A DNA stretch of 64,000 bases from Brasenia schreberi. Lineage: Eukaryota > Streptophyta > Magnoliopsida > Nymphaeales > Cabombaceae. The stretch spans positions 22,129,001-22,193,000 of the forward strand of contig JAYKKT010000089.1 in assembly GCA_036023115.1 (NCBI GenBank), in the 5' to 3' direction. Numbering within the stretch: position 1 is the first letter of the stretch; every line of letters starts with the position of its first letter. The position numbers and the translations under genes are program-made. The notes below the pieces were generated by a model. It made no database searches, was not told the origin of the DNA, and worked only from the letters and a program-made list of their open reading frames with translations. Of this stretch, positions 10,964-22,399 are shown piece by piece.

Positions 10964-11709
10964 CTAGTGCTTAACTTTTGTCATCTTCACGATCATTACC
11001 GAGCAGTGGGCATGATGAGCACAATAATCATTTACACTTCCCAAGACAGCCCTGTTACAAAGTTCCTTTATTGTAAGTTTCTCACGTAGCTCATGAAAGT
11101 TACTGAAATCAAATTAGTAAAACCGAAAAAATTTGATGCACAACCCTATGTTACATGGGTACCGGAACACGGCTATATAAACATATAATTTACATATTTA
11201 CTATTATAAATAATTGATAATATCTTATAAAACCCCAAACAAAAAACCATCGGTTTCACAAGGCAATTCACTAAAAAAATAATAATCAGTCAATATTCAT
11301 GAAGTGTCTTAGTGTCATGGTTCATAGGAAAAAGGAAAAAGATAAGTTAAACACGAGAGAAGTACTTGTCTTTACCGTCGGACTGTCCAACACAGGTGCA
11401 GTACCTTTGGAGAAGTGTCTATGTGGAAGGCGCAAGTAACGTGCACAAGCCTAAAAAAACAAGAGGTGATAACTAGATCTGTTATATAGGGTCTATTCAG
11501 AAAAAGTTTTATATTTACTACTTTATATCCGTTATTGGTGTTAATCAGTTACCTACCAGCGTAAGTTTTGCAATTACGTGTATTTACCTTTTAATTGCTC
11601 CATATCCATGGCTTCCCACAATTAACATGCTTGCGTGGTGCTTATCAACTGTTTCACAGAGGACATTCCTTGCATCTCCTTCCACCACTTTCACTGTAAA
11701 CTCAGTCAC
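10964..11709 (-). CDS. Universal stress protein (UspA family), last two exons
   Basis: On the minus strand, an exon at 11709-11588 reads VTEFTVKVVEGDARNVLCET then VDKHHASMLIVGSHGYGAIK. A final exon at 11051-10964 reads AVLGSVNDYCAHHAHCSVMI then VKMTKVKH and a TAG stop. The acceptors (GCATGCAG, TTGTAACAG) and donor (AAAAG/GTAAATA) are canonical, and the split codon joins in frame as Arg. G-x2-G-x9-G(S/T) is the USP nucleotide-binding signature; here GSHGYGAIKRAVLGSVN carries it. Plant single-domain USPs are soluble ATP-binding stress proteins of about 160 residues, so roughly the first 90 residues are missing. Those exons were not found between 11,710 and 20,000. Both exons are free of lesions, so this may be a live gene with a distant 5' end or a recently truncated one. 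An upstream LINE at 13.8-17.1 kb could separate the halves. Confidence 0.8.
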
Positions 11710-12219
11710 CTGCATGCACATTTAGACGAGGTTAAATTGATGGTTACATGCTTTCTGAATTTGATCCTACATGGAACTTTAGTTTAAAAGAATTAAAAAC
11801 TCAACTGCTACAGAAGTCAATAAGAGAGCAGAACGAGCTATCAAGGATGGCAAAGCTGCCAAAAGATCAAAGAAAATTAATAAATGCAGTGATACTGCAG
11901 CTATGTACAGCCGTATAGGAATGTGAAAATGCAATTTAAACTCAGGTGCATTATGTAATTGTGCCCCTGTTGCGCTTGTATAAGATGCAGTATAGTTGGG
12001 GTCTATCCGATGCACAGAGGGAATGCTTCAACTAGTTTGGGGTTTTTGTGTCAGTGACCCACAGGAGAGATCTTTCTATCCCGCACGGGAAACTCCACGA
12101 AGGAAGCGCCAGACGTGCAATGGAAATAATTAGCTGCTAGTACTATGTATTCATTCAAGCGACAGACTCCAATAAACGTGTAATAAAAGGTAACCACTAC
12201 GATTTATTTTATTTTGAAT

Positions 12220-12307
12220 ACAATGAGCTTGATTGGGCGTTTAATTTTCTTCTATGGGAAAAGGCTTAGTTGTTGTTTGTTTATTTGTACAATGAGCTTG
12301 ATTGGGC
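12220..12307 (+). mobile_element. 50-bp RTE LINE stub between perfect 19-bp duplications
   Basis: The sequence acaatgagcttgattgggc occurs at 12220-12238 and again, identical, at 12289-12307. The 50 bp between contain tatgggaaaaggcttagttg followed by GTT-rich sequence, the same 3' end as the LINE at 17052-17081. This is an extreme 5'-truncated insertion by target-primed reverse transcription. The remaining roughly 17 bp at its 5' side may be filler or additional 3' LINE sequence. Confidence 0.85.
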
Positions 12308-13788
12308 TCTCTTAAGTAGAGCAGATTCTTCCACAATGTGCTTGGATTTGTGGAAAAGAGCATACTCGAAACCAAGTTCATTCAAATTCATATCAAATCA
12401 TGAGAAAGTGGAGTGATAATGGGTTAGGATTCCAGCTCTACCAATTTCATAAACACGTCCAATACTCTTTTACACAAGGAACAGTAAAGAAAGTAACCGA
12501 CTGTGTTCTCTGTCATGACCAAACCTTTTGAGCACAGAGAGGGCCACAAAGTGTTAAAGAATGATTAAATGCATTATGGACTAAGGGTGCCTATGCTATG
12601 AATACTCTAGCAGTTGACCCTAATATAGAGGCAGCTGAGATATAGCAGATTTAGTGATACACTATTATTTAAGATTAAAAACTAATATATATATATATAA
12701 AACAAATTCTTAATTTCTAAAGAATATCAAGAAATACATAACTATCAATTCATAAATATAAATCAAACTAAATAAACAAAAGAAGACAAACAATAAATAT
12801 CATGTGGTCTTAAAAAACAAAAACATAAATTTCACCACACCAAGTAAAAGAATTAAAAGGAACTAATATATTATACTTTTTAAACCTTATTTGTTCAAGT
12901 ATGGTCCAATCTAATTTGAGCAATCAATTATAGTTACGTGCAAAAAGAATAGGAAAATGTTAGGACTGAGAAAAAGTGCGCTTAAAACATGAAAAAAATC
13001 TTTAAGGGCATATAAAAAAAGATTAATGGTAAGAAAGTGAAACTAAAATAAAAGAAACAAATAATATATGATGCATCTCAGGGATTGAAGAAATAGATTG
13101 CTTATTATCTATACTAGTAATCCATGTTTAAAGAAATAGAAACCAACTCTCTGCCTTGATGATGCAAAATTGTCAATATAACCGTCTAAAAGCATTCGGT
13201 TTGGAACAGCAACAACATTAAAAAAAACCGTGGTCAACAAGATGCACAAATTGTGTAACCAGATGTCCACGCTCCACAACATGGTGCAAAAATCATGGTC
13301 AGCATACAAAGTACAAACTCTCTTCTGGTTGTGTCACCGGACACTGGAAAGCAGGAGAATCACCGAACCATGATAGAGAGATACCATCCAATGGACTGGT
13401 TGGGGATGGTGGAAGTGATGATGGTGATAGAAGCCATAGGAGCAAGAGAGCTCGGTGGCAGTGGTGGTCATGCGCCGATGACAATGGAAGCCGAGAGAGA
13501 GAGAGGCAAGCCTAATCGATCAATTAGGGTATATGAGGCATTTGTGGCAGGTCAACCCATATCCATTGAATTGAATGAACCTGTCCTCTATGCTGGCATA
13601 GCAGACCATTATGACGGTGTTAAGTGCGAGTCGTTATAGCTCCAAGCAATATGCTAATACGCTACAGCGATAGCACATTATAGGGAGCTATTGATAACAT
13701 AGAACACACATGGATTCGAGTGTCTTCAAGGGCAACAGAATGTAAGTGCATTCTTACTCAGGTTCTCACGTTTGGAATTTGCTTTATC
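12308..13788. other. Intergenic stretch with no convincing gene
   Basis: AT-rich sequence with no domain I recognise. A 114-codon open frame (13295-13639, plus) is rich in Met, Glu and Gly and includes an R/E-rich low-complexity run. An overlapping minus frame (13484-13299) is Ser/Pro-rich. Neither resembles a known family. The 5' exons of the neighbouring USP gene might lie here but I could not identify them. Confidence 0.4.
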
Positions 13789-13920
13789 AGTTGATTTATA
13801 TGATGAACTCCGCTCATGTAAGGGATCACCCTTGCATTGCCAGTCCCAAGCCCAGATAAAGGAGGAGGGTTGTGTTAGGCTTCCGACAGTCAGCGTAAAA
13901 CTTCGTCGGATTTCTACAAC

Positions 13921-16900
13921 ATGGATTATAAAAATTATGAGCATTGCTTTGGTGCGTCCCCGCCTAGCGACGTGTTGCAGAGCCCGAATGTAATAAGAAG
14001 TAAGCAAGGGCCACTACATTTTCGCCCGAATGTAGTGAATCAATCACAGAGAGGGTTCCCACATCATGGACGGGTGTGGGTAAAGAAGTTAGTCCCGCTA
14101 CATTGCCGCCCGAATGTAGTGAAAAATTTTCAGAGAGGGTCTCCGCATTTTGATTATGGACGGATGCAGGGGGTAAGGAAGCTAGTCCTAGATAATAAGA
14201 TTTGTATTGGTTCTTGGAATATCGAAACATTATCGGGTAAGCTAATGGAGGTGGTAGATACTATGATTCGGAGAAAGATTCATATTCTATGTTTACAAGA
14301 GACAAAATGGGTTGGAGAAAAAGTAAAGGAGATAGAGGATACAGGTTTTAAATTATGGTACTCAGGTAAAGAAAAGGCCCGAAACGGAGTTGGTATTATC
14401 ATAAATAAAGATTTAAAGGAGAGTGTAGTAGACATGCAACGATATGGTGACTGAATCATGACATTCAAATTAGTGTTAGGAGTAGAGGTTTTGAATATAG
14501 TTTGTGCTTACGCACCCCAAGTAGGACTAGAAGATAGTATAAAGACAATTTTTTGGGAAGAGTTAGATAAGGTGTTTCAAAAGATTCCACAAAGGGAGAT
14601 GATTTGTTTAGGAGGAGATTTAAATGGACATGTCAGTAAAGAGGCATTAGGATATCAAGGGATTCATGGAAACTTTGGTTATGGGATATAAACGAGGAAG
14701 GTAGGGAGATTTTAAATTTTGCTATGTCATTTGATCTCTTTATAGTCAATACAATCTTCAAAAAACGAGATGAACATTTAATTACTTATAAGAGTGGCTT
14801 ATCACAAACACAAATTGATTACTTTATTTGTAGAAAAAAAGATAGAGCGTGTTGTAAAGATTGTAAGGTAATTCCAGGAGAAAGCTTAACCACCCAACAT
14901 CGACTTTTAGTTATGGATTTACAAATAAAAAAATGGACAAAGAAGAAAAGAGTGCATCGAGCTATTCGGACTAAATGGTGGAACCTCAAAAGCGAGAAAG
15001 AAGATATATTTAAACAGAAAGTCCTTCAAGGAGATGTTTAGAATTATGTTGGCACACCCTCTGATATGTGGAACAATATGGCTATACATATTAGGAAAGT
15101 GGCGAAAGATGTGTTAGGGGTATCTAAGGGAGGTGTACCGGCACAAAAAGAAGCTTGGTGGTGGAGTGAAGTAGTACAAAATAAAATCAAGGCAAAGAGG
15201 GCATGTTACAAATTACATTATGCTAAGAAAACTAGTGAAACTTTAGAAGCTTATAAGAAAGCAAAGAAGGAAGCAAAAAAGGCCGTTAGTGAAGCAAAAG
15301 CTAAGATTTGGGAGGACTTATATAAAAAACTCAACTCAAAAGAGGGTGAAAGAGATATTTTTAGGATAGCTAGGGCTAGAGATAAGAAAACTAAAGATCT
15401 TAATTATGTTAGATGCATAAAAGACGAGGATAAAAAAATTCTAGTGGCAAATGATGATATAAGAAATAGATGGAAAAACTATTTTTATAATCTTTTTAAT
15501 GAAAATAAAGATGTTAGTATTAGTTTAGGAGATTTAGCCAAGTCAGAAAAGTATATAAACCACAATTTCTACCGACGTATTCAAAAGAATGAAGTCAAAG
15601 AGGCTCTTAAACATATGAAGAGTGGTAAATCGGTAGGACCAGATAATATTCCTATAGAAGTTTGGAAAATACTAGGAGAAATAGGAATCACTTGGCTCAC
15701 AAGACTATTTAATGAAATATGGAAAAACCAAAAGATGCCCGAAGAATGGAGAGCAAGTACACTTATACCCGTATATAAGAACAAGGGAGATATTCAAAAT
15801 TGTGCGAATTATCGAAGTATCAAGTTAATGAGTCATACTATGAAATTATGGGAAAGAATTATCGAACGTAGGTTAAGACAAGTATCAAGTACAACAGAGA
15901 ACCAATTTGGATTTATGCCAGGTAGATCTACTATTGAAGCGATTCACCTTTTGAGACGTCTTATGAAACATTTTAGAGCAAAAAAGAAAGACCTTCACAT
16001 GATATTTATTGATCTAGAAAAAGCTTATGATAGGGTACCGAGGGAGGTTATTTGGAGAACTTTGGAAAAAAGAGGTATCCCATTGACATATATTAACCTT
16101 ATAAGAGACATGTATGATGGTGCAAAAACATGTGTGAGGACTCATGAAGGAACAACAGACTTCTTTGAAGTTAATATTGGGTTACATCAAAGATCAACTT
16201 TAAGTCCATACTTATTTATAATGGTGATGGATGAGTTAACAAAATATATTCAAGATGAAGTACCTTGGTGTATGTTATTTGCAGATGACATTGTATTAGT
16301 GGAGGAGTCTAAGGAAAAAGTTAATAGAAAATTGGAACTATGGAGAGAAACATTAGAAAACAAAGGCCTCCGACTTAGTAGAACAAAGACAGAATATATG
16401 GAATGTAAGTTTGATCATTTGGCTACTTCAGAGGACATAGAAATTAAAATTGGCACACATTGCATTCCCCAAAAGGAAAGTTTTAAATACCTAGGGTCAA
16501 TTTTTCAAAGTGCTGGAAGAATTGATGGAGATGTTATACATAGAATTAATGCTGGTTGGTTAAAATGGAGAGGAGCATCAGGTATTCTTTGTGATAAGAA
16601 GATACCATTAAAATTAAAAGGTAAATATTATAGAGCAGCAATTAGGCCTGCCATGTTTTATGGTTCTGAGTGTTGGGCAGTTAATCATCAACATGTACAA
16701 AAGATGTCTGTGACAGAAATGAAGATGTTGAGATGGATGAGTGGTCATACAAGAAAAGACCGTATACATAATGAGGTTATTAGAAACAAATTAGGAGTGG
16801 CACCAATAGAGGATAAAATGAGAGAACATCGTTTAAGATGGTTTGGACATATAGAAAGAAGATCAAAAGAAGAACCTGTAAGAAGGTTAGAAAAACTAAA

Positions 16901-17051
16901 TTTGGAAAGTATTAAAAGAGGTAGAGGACGACCACAAAAGTGTTGGAAAGAAACAATAAAGAATGATCTAGCTTATTGGGAGTTAATTGCTAACATGGCA
17001 CACGATAGGGATCTGTGGAAACAAAGAATCCATGTAGCCGACCCCGTCTAG
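13921..17051 (+). pseudogene. LINE ORF: endonuclease plus reverse transcriptase, broken in three places
   Basis: The endonuclease part (about 14,190-15,040) shows ICIGSWNIETLSGK, LCLQETKWVG, VLNIVCAYAPQ, CLGGDLNGHV, TQIDYF and QHRLLVMDL, the exo/endo-phosphatase fold that nicks target DNA. The RT part (15,066-17,051, 661 codons open) shows [57 protein letters not shown] and the catalytic FADDIVL near 16,280. It is followed by the thumb and a C-terminal region ending RIHVADPV. Lesions are an in-frame TGA at 14452-14454, a frameshift near 14,690, and an in-frame TAG at 15039-15041. [10 protein letters not shown] replaces the usual GLHQGSxLSP, a Gly-to-Arg change in a conserved RT motif. An intact protein would be about 1,000 residues. 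Confidence 0.9.
14016..14190 (+). repeat. Tandem repeats in the LINE 5' leader
   Basis: Two units of about 80-90 bp each start with tacatt..cgcccgaatgtag, run through cagagagggt, then catggacgg or tatggacgg and a ggtaa(a/g)gaag stretch, and end in tagtcc. A partial third unit precedes them at about 13,980. Tandem 5' repeats are often promoter modules in LINEs (inference). They overlap the apparent N-terminal end of the open frame and are probably untranslated. Confidence 0.7.
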
Positions 17052-17096
17052 TATGGGAAAAGGCTTAGTTGTTGTTGTTGTAGTTGATTTATATGA

Positions 17097-17200
17097 TGGC
17101 AGATATTATGAGGAACATACACTATTGAAGACTAAACCAGTTGATTTATATGAACCGCACCAAATATGTTCCTCATAGTGTATGTTCCTGCCAGATATTA
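17097..17200. repeat. Inverted and direct repeats next to the LINE insertion
   Basis: aggaacatacacta (17111-17124) is the exact reverse complement of tagtgtatgttcct (17176-17189). A second inverted match, gaggaacata (17110-17119) with tatgttcctc (17165-17174), lies inside. agatatta flanks both sides in direct orientation. A further copy of the LINE target (agttgatttatatga) sits in the loop at 17139-17153, so the target sequence was already repeated before insertion. Confidence 0.75.
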
Positions 17201-17959
17201 CAGCCTATTGGTAAGATACATCAAATCCATTCTCAGATCCACATCGCATTGCATTCCGCATGATGAAAGATTTCCTCTTCCTAACGTAATTCAAGTTTTG
17301 CGTCTTCATAGACAATGTTAAGGTGCATACAAGTCAGTATTTCGGAAAGATAGAATCTAAATAAGCCAGGGATGTATGATATACATAATCTAGATAAGTT
17401 TTAGAAATCCTATATTAAGAGAAATTGAATTCTTCAGGAATTCTCATATAGCTACAAGAAAAAGAAATGAATTGATCTTCATAAGCAGGTAAATCCTCCG
17501 ATGAGCGAGTCCTTCTTTCTCATCTTTCTCTAACCAAAATCAAAATGAAGCCTTCTCACACATTAAGTAGGTTGGTTACATGAATTCTTAGTTCTATGTT
17601 TATTATCCATCTCTGACAAAGATTATTTCCTTCGAATGTTGTTTTTTAATTTTTCCTTGAAGAGGATGAAGATTGAATTCTTCTTATATGAACCTTAGAT
17701 TTCAAATTTTAGCATAGTTTCGAAAGTGGGATTTAAATCAGCGGAAGAACAATACCATGTACTAAATGCATGCACTGAGGAAGAACAAAGGATCAAACAA
17801 AAGAAAATCTTACTGATTTAGAATAGCAAAGGTCTTAAGCCTTGTCAATAAGCAACAATAGTAGAAGTTCTTACCTAGAGCAAAAATGTATGTCCCCTAA
17901 GTTATGCTTTTATTTGAGATGCCTTTCCTATATGTTTGTATAAATAAGCTAATGTTATT

Positions 17960-19700
17960 GTATTAAGTATAACTGTCAACCCTTTAAACATCATGCGTGA
18001 ATAGATGTGTGATCATTATTGGCACATCTCAAGACTTATCTTGATATAATATATAACCTAACTTATACAATAAATATAATAAAACTTTATTTTTGTTACT
18101 GACTCCTCTCTTTGAACAAGCTTAATGTTTTCAGACTTATTCTCTAGCATTACTTCATCAATCTTCATCCCTAACATATCACTCAAAACGTCTTCTTTGC
18201 TTGTAGCCGATATCTCCTATGTTAAGGCAATAAGTTGTCCCTTCATTGGAAGATTAAGTATTTCGTAGACATCATGAAGTGTGATAGTCATCTCACTCAT
18301 GGCATGTGAAAATTATTTGTATCTGATTATCAATGATCGATAAAAGCAATGAACAACACATAGTCTATAACTTCATATAGGTAACCCACATGTCCAATCA
18401 ATCTATTCCTACATGCAATCTTAATCTAATTACTAGGTATTACATATGTCCTTTTCATTAGTCATGCTCTACTAATAATATAACTTGTGTGGGTTGTTAC
18501 CGCTTTTCATATTCTCTACAAATTTCATTTACATAGCTAGTTGGAATAGTAAGTATTGATATTAAATATAAAATTTCACTAAATTTAGAAATTAACTTTT
18601 CTTGTTAGAACTTATAAGCAATGTGATCTTATTAGGTCTTACATTTGTCCTCTTCATTAGTCATGCTCTACGAATAATATAACTTGTGTGGGTTGTTACC
18701 ACTTTTCATATTCTCTACTAATTTGATTTACATAGCTAGTTGGAATAGTAAGTATTAATATTAAATATAAAATTTTACTCAAGTTAGAAATTAACTTTTC
18801 TTCTTAGATCTTATAAGCAATATGACCTTGAAAATTATGGAGTAATCTTGGCATATCAGAACATCTCTTATCCTCACTCTCTGTAATATCAATCACAGTT
18901 TTCGAGGTTGATATATCTTCCTTATAATATGAAGAGTCTGCCAAAATGTTTTCTTCTGCACGATTGTTATTGACACTCTATCTCTAGACTTATCATGATA
19001 TAATATATAACATAGTTGATATAATAAATATAATAAAACTTTATTTCATTAATAACTCCTTGAAAAATTAGTTTAGATCACCTCAAACTTAATGTTCTTA
19101 AAATTAATCTCTAGAACTATTTTATCAATGTTCATTCCAACATATCACTCAAAATGTCTTCTTGCTTGTAGCAATTATTTATTGTGTAAGGCAAGAAGTT
19201 GTTCTTCTATTAGAAGACCAAGTATCTTGTGGACATCATGAAGTGTGATAGCTATCTCACCCTATAGCATGGAGAAACTTTTTGTGTATGATTGCCAACA
19301 CTATATAAACATAGTCAACACATGGTCTATAATTTCATATAGCAAACCCGTATACCCAAACATCCCACTCCTATATGCAATCTCAACTAATTACAAGGCC
19401 TCACATTTGTCCTCTTTAGTGGTCATGCTCTACTAATAATATGCCTTGTATGAGATATTATTACTTTTCGTATTGTTTGTAAATATATATTTAGATGGTC
19501 AATTGAAATAGTGAGTATTGATATCAAATATAAAATTTCACTAAAGTTAGAAATTATTTGTTTCTCTGAGATCTTATAAGTAATGTGACATTCAAAGCTA
19601 GGAAGTAATCTTGACATATTAGGAGATCCCTCATCCTCACTCTCTGCAATATCAATTTTAGTCTATGAGGTTGATATATCCTCCTCATAACATGAAGGAC
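17960..19700 (-). pseudogene. Plant-mobile-domain-like remnants, duplicated
   Basis: On the minus strand, about 18,300-18,215 reads AMSEMTITLHDVYEILNLPM then KGQLIAL. About 19,270-19,190 reads a diverged version (ITLHDVHKILGL). G/S-E-M-T-I-T-L-x-D-V-x-x-L-x-L-P is the signature of the plant mobile domain (MAIN/MAIL family and the transposons that carry it). The two blocks (about 17,960-18,630 and 18,980-19,700) share long stretches in the same order, so the region is a diverged tandem duplication. Stops and frame changes occur in both. Whether it derives from a host gene or a transposon is not resolvable here. Confidence 0.5.
18431..18830. repeat. Direct tandem repeat of about 200 bp
   Basis: Copy 1 (about 18431-18632) and copy 2 (about 18633-18830) share gtcatgctctac(t/g)aataata, tgtgtgggttgttacc, catagctagttggaatagta and ttataagcaat(g/a)tgac/tc. 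A third, more diverged copy is at about 19391-19600 within the second mobile-domain block. Confidence 0.8.
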
Positions 19701-19904
19701 TAACTTCTGCTATAATGTCTTCTTTGCCTCATTGTAATTTGTAGGGGCATCCTTCGTATAATATGATATTGTGCCTCCTAGATGAAGCATTAACATTACG
19801 ACCTTCTACTCATGCTCTATCTAATGAGAAATTAATTAAAAAATACCTGAAATCAACTAAGAAATGAAAAAAACCCAAATCAACACCCTTACATAGATAA
19901 ATCG

Positions 19905-19990
19905 ATGAATCCTATTCGAATCAGTCGTTCGTTCCTCTTTTTCTTCTTTTTTCTTCGTATTTCTTCTTTTTCTTCTTTTTTTGAGAGATT
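19905..19990. repeat. TTC/CTT-rich low-complexity tract
   Basis: Almost pure pyrimidine, with repeated TTCTTC and TTCTTTTT. No gene. Confidence 0.7.
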
Positions 19991-20372
19991 TTTTTATCAA
20001 TTCTTTTTTGGAAATGGTTGTAGATCGAGTAATAGGTAGGTAGAATGGACTGAAATGATGAATAGATGGAGAAACACGCGAAAATAGAGATGAACACTAG
20101 TTTGTGCAGGAGGAGAGAGAAGAAGCAAATATTTTTCTATGAAGGGTAATTCACTAAATACTTGAAATGACCAAGAATATTTTGAAAACTTCAGGAAAAA
20201 GGGGTGTGGATAGTTAAAAGGGTATGTGTATATCAATCCTATAAATATTGTATAATATAATATGACTTGATCCATCCTTATCCTGAAGGTTCATGGGAAG
20301 AGTCACAAAAGTATTCTAACAGTGTTAATGCTCAGGGAGACATGCTTCTCAAACCCACCTGATGTGCAGTGC

Positions 20373-20455
20373 ACCTACTTATACTTATACATATACATAT
20401 ATGTGTATATATGTATATGTATATATATATATATACATATGTATGACACACATAT
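20373..20455. repeat. TA/CATA microsatellite
   Basis: Alternating TATACATA, TATGTGTA and TATATATA units. The short minus-strand frame through it (Tyr/Ile/His-rich) is an artefact of the repeat. Confidence 0.9.
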
Positions 20456-20459
20456 ATAT

Positions 20460-22280
20460 TTCCCAACTATCGTACCTGAATAGTTGACGTTGACATGTTT
20501 CTCATACATACGCATGTGTCTATAGTAACATAATGTTAAAACGTTTATGGTGAATATGTGTGCCGAATTGCTTGTACACTTGGTAGGCACCACCCTCCCT
20601 CGACCTTTCGCAAACTTGAACTATCTGCCACCCTTACCTATGTTCATGATGGTGGAGATACCAAATAAAGTAGTTTTTAACGTCGCTAGCCATATTGCTA
20701 CAGCTACAAAATAGAGACAAACCAAGAAATTTGATTCAATATTCCTGTCTTTTAGATGAACGTTGGAGTGGATTCTTACTGCATTAAAAACAGAACTGCA
20801 CTCGAAAAGTGCATGTGGAGCCGGCTCCAAGTGACTCCTCGGTTCTTATGATACTTGCACCGCCATTGGACGCGTTAGAACCCGACTAAGTGCTGTCGGA
20901 CTCTATTAAAGTCATCAAGTAAAGTGCATGTAAGAGTCATAATTGTGTTACATCTTTAAAAATGTATATCTTTCCAAGAAAGCAGCATAGTCGGATGAGG
21001 ATCAAACATTGTTCTTTTCTTTCTATTGAAAGAAGAGATCTAACCATTGTTGAGATAATTTTACAGTGATTCAAAATGATTTTATTTTGTGTCGGAGCCT
21101 ATTTCTACCTAAATCAGGAAATATGTTGAAACCGTGTGGTCCCTACCCTGCAAGTCAGATTGATGTGGTTTCACTAACCTGAAACTGACCCGGCCTATGT
21201 GTTGTAACATAAATCCGAACCTGCCTCTATGCACCTGGTGTTTTCCAAACTACCTGATCAAGTTGGCTATCACATGACTAGCATCGACACTCCAATATGC
21301 GATGGATGACATGGAGCAAGCAAACAGGCATGAGAGTGTACTCCTTCACAAGCCGGCAACACGTCTAGTGTCTTTTGATTAGTTATATATATATGATGGG
21401 GTAACAACCCTGGGTATATCATCGAGGTTGCATGTTAAGGACTCACATGCTTCCCAAGGTCAATCAATGAGAAGGAATATTCTACTTTAACAGATACTTA
21501 GAGCCGATACTTACAAAGGAAAAGGGCTTAGAGTAGGTTCATTGATGAGTTCGAGATGCTCCTTTGAGAGTATACCATCCTAACTAGGGCATGCCCTCAA
21601 AATTCTCAAGTTCCTCAAAAAAGAGTGGTTCTATAGAGGGAGTCGAATGATCTATTAACAGTCTTGAAGGAGCTTGCATAGATTACAACTGAGACCAAAG
21701 CAAACTTGGGAGATGAATATGAATATTCTAACTATCCTCATAGGCATCCATGATATGAGAAAGCCTCATAGCATTGACAGGAGCAAGATGTAAGCATTGC
21801 CCCACCTAATGATAACTACCCTTTAGAAAGTCCAAAGTTGACAACACAATCAAAATCAATAAAACCTGAGGATGACAAAGGAGTAGCCAATCCCAAGGAC
21901 TGTCTCTAGTTTCTACCTAAGATGATAATGAGTGGATACAAGCCCACATCTTCAAGGAGCCCACATTAGGTTCCCTTAACCAAAGTGATACTTGCCATGC
22001 TATGACTGAAGTCACCATCCAAACCTCAAAGTCATTAAAGGAGAAGAGGATGGGTGGTTCGAAGGAGCGCCTCTACCCCTTTACCAAGAAAACAAAAGAA
22101 TGGGTTTGAACCATTTCCAACCATCGGGAACATGGAGACAAAATTGTGCATGATGAAGGGGACCCCGACTGATGAGAGGAGGTATCCGAATCGAAACCAA
22201 AAGCACTCCCAGACCAAAACCATGACGAGTTTAATGAGAATGTTTTATGAAGTCAAGACAATAAGGGTAGGTTGATTATT
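20460..22280. other. No recognised gene
   Basis: Nothing matching a known family on either strand. Fragmentary frames around 21,400-22,260 are Lys/Glu-rich and could be a very degraded gag, but I see no gag motif, zinc knuckle or LTR. Treat as unannotated. Confidence 0.4.
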
Positions 22281-22399
22281 GATTGCTTGTTTAAGTAAGG
22301 TATTAAAAAGTATTTATTGTTTATAATTGACAATGCTAGTTCAAATGACGTTATTTTATATTTGAGAAAGAAAATTATAAGTTGAGAAACTGGTATTGC

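Larger units (their letters stand above)
13806..17081 (+). mobile_element. RTE-clade LINE, nearly full length, 17-bp target duplication
   Basis: A non-LTR retrotransposon of 3,276 bp lies between perfect direct repeats agttgatttatatgatg (13789-13805 and 17082-17098). It has a 5' leader with tandem repeats, one long open frame (apurinic-like endonuclease then reverse transcriptase), a very short 3' part after the stop, and a (GTT)n tail instead of poly-A. A short 3' end and a microsatellite tail are typical of plant RTE elements. The opening bases (cccagataaaggaggagggt) are those of a near-complete 5' end. The reading frame has three lesions, so this copy is probably inactive but not old. Confidence 0.92.

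Noticed and set aside
11340..11460. An extra USP exon between the two recognised ones
   Set aside because: The sequence is open on the minus strand, but the flanking exons join in frame without it and it does not match the USP family.
13295..13639. A 114-codon open frame read as a possible gene
   Set aside because: No family resemblance, low-complexity R/E run, and an overlapping opposite-strand frame of similar quality; no splice or promoter support.
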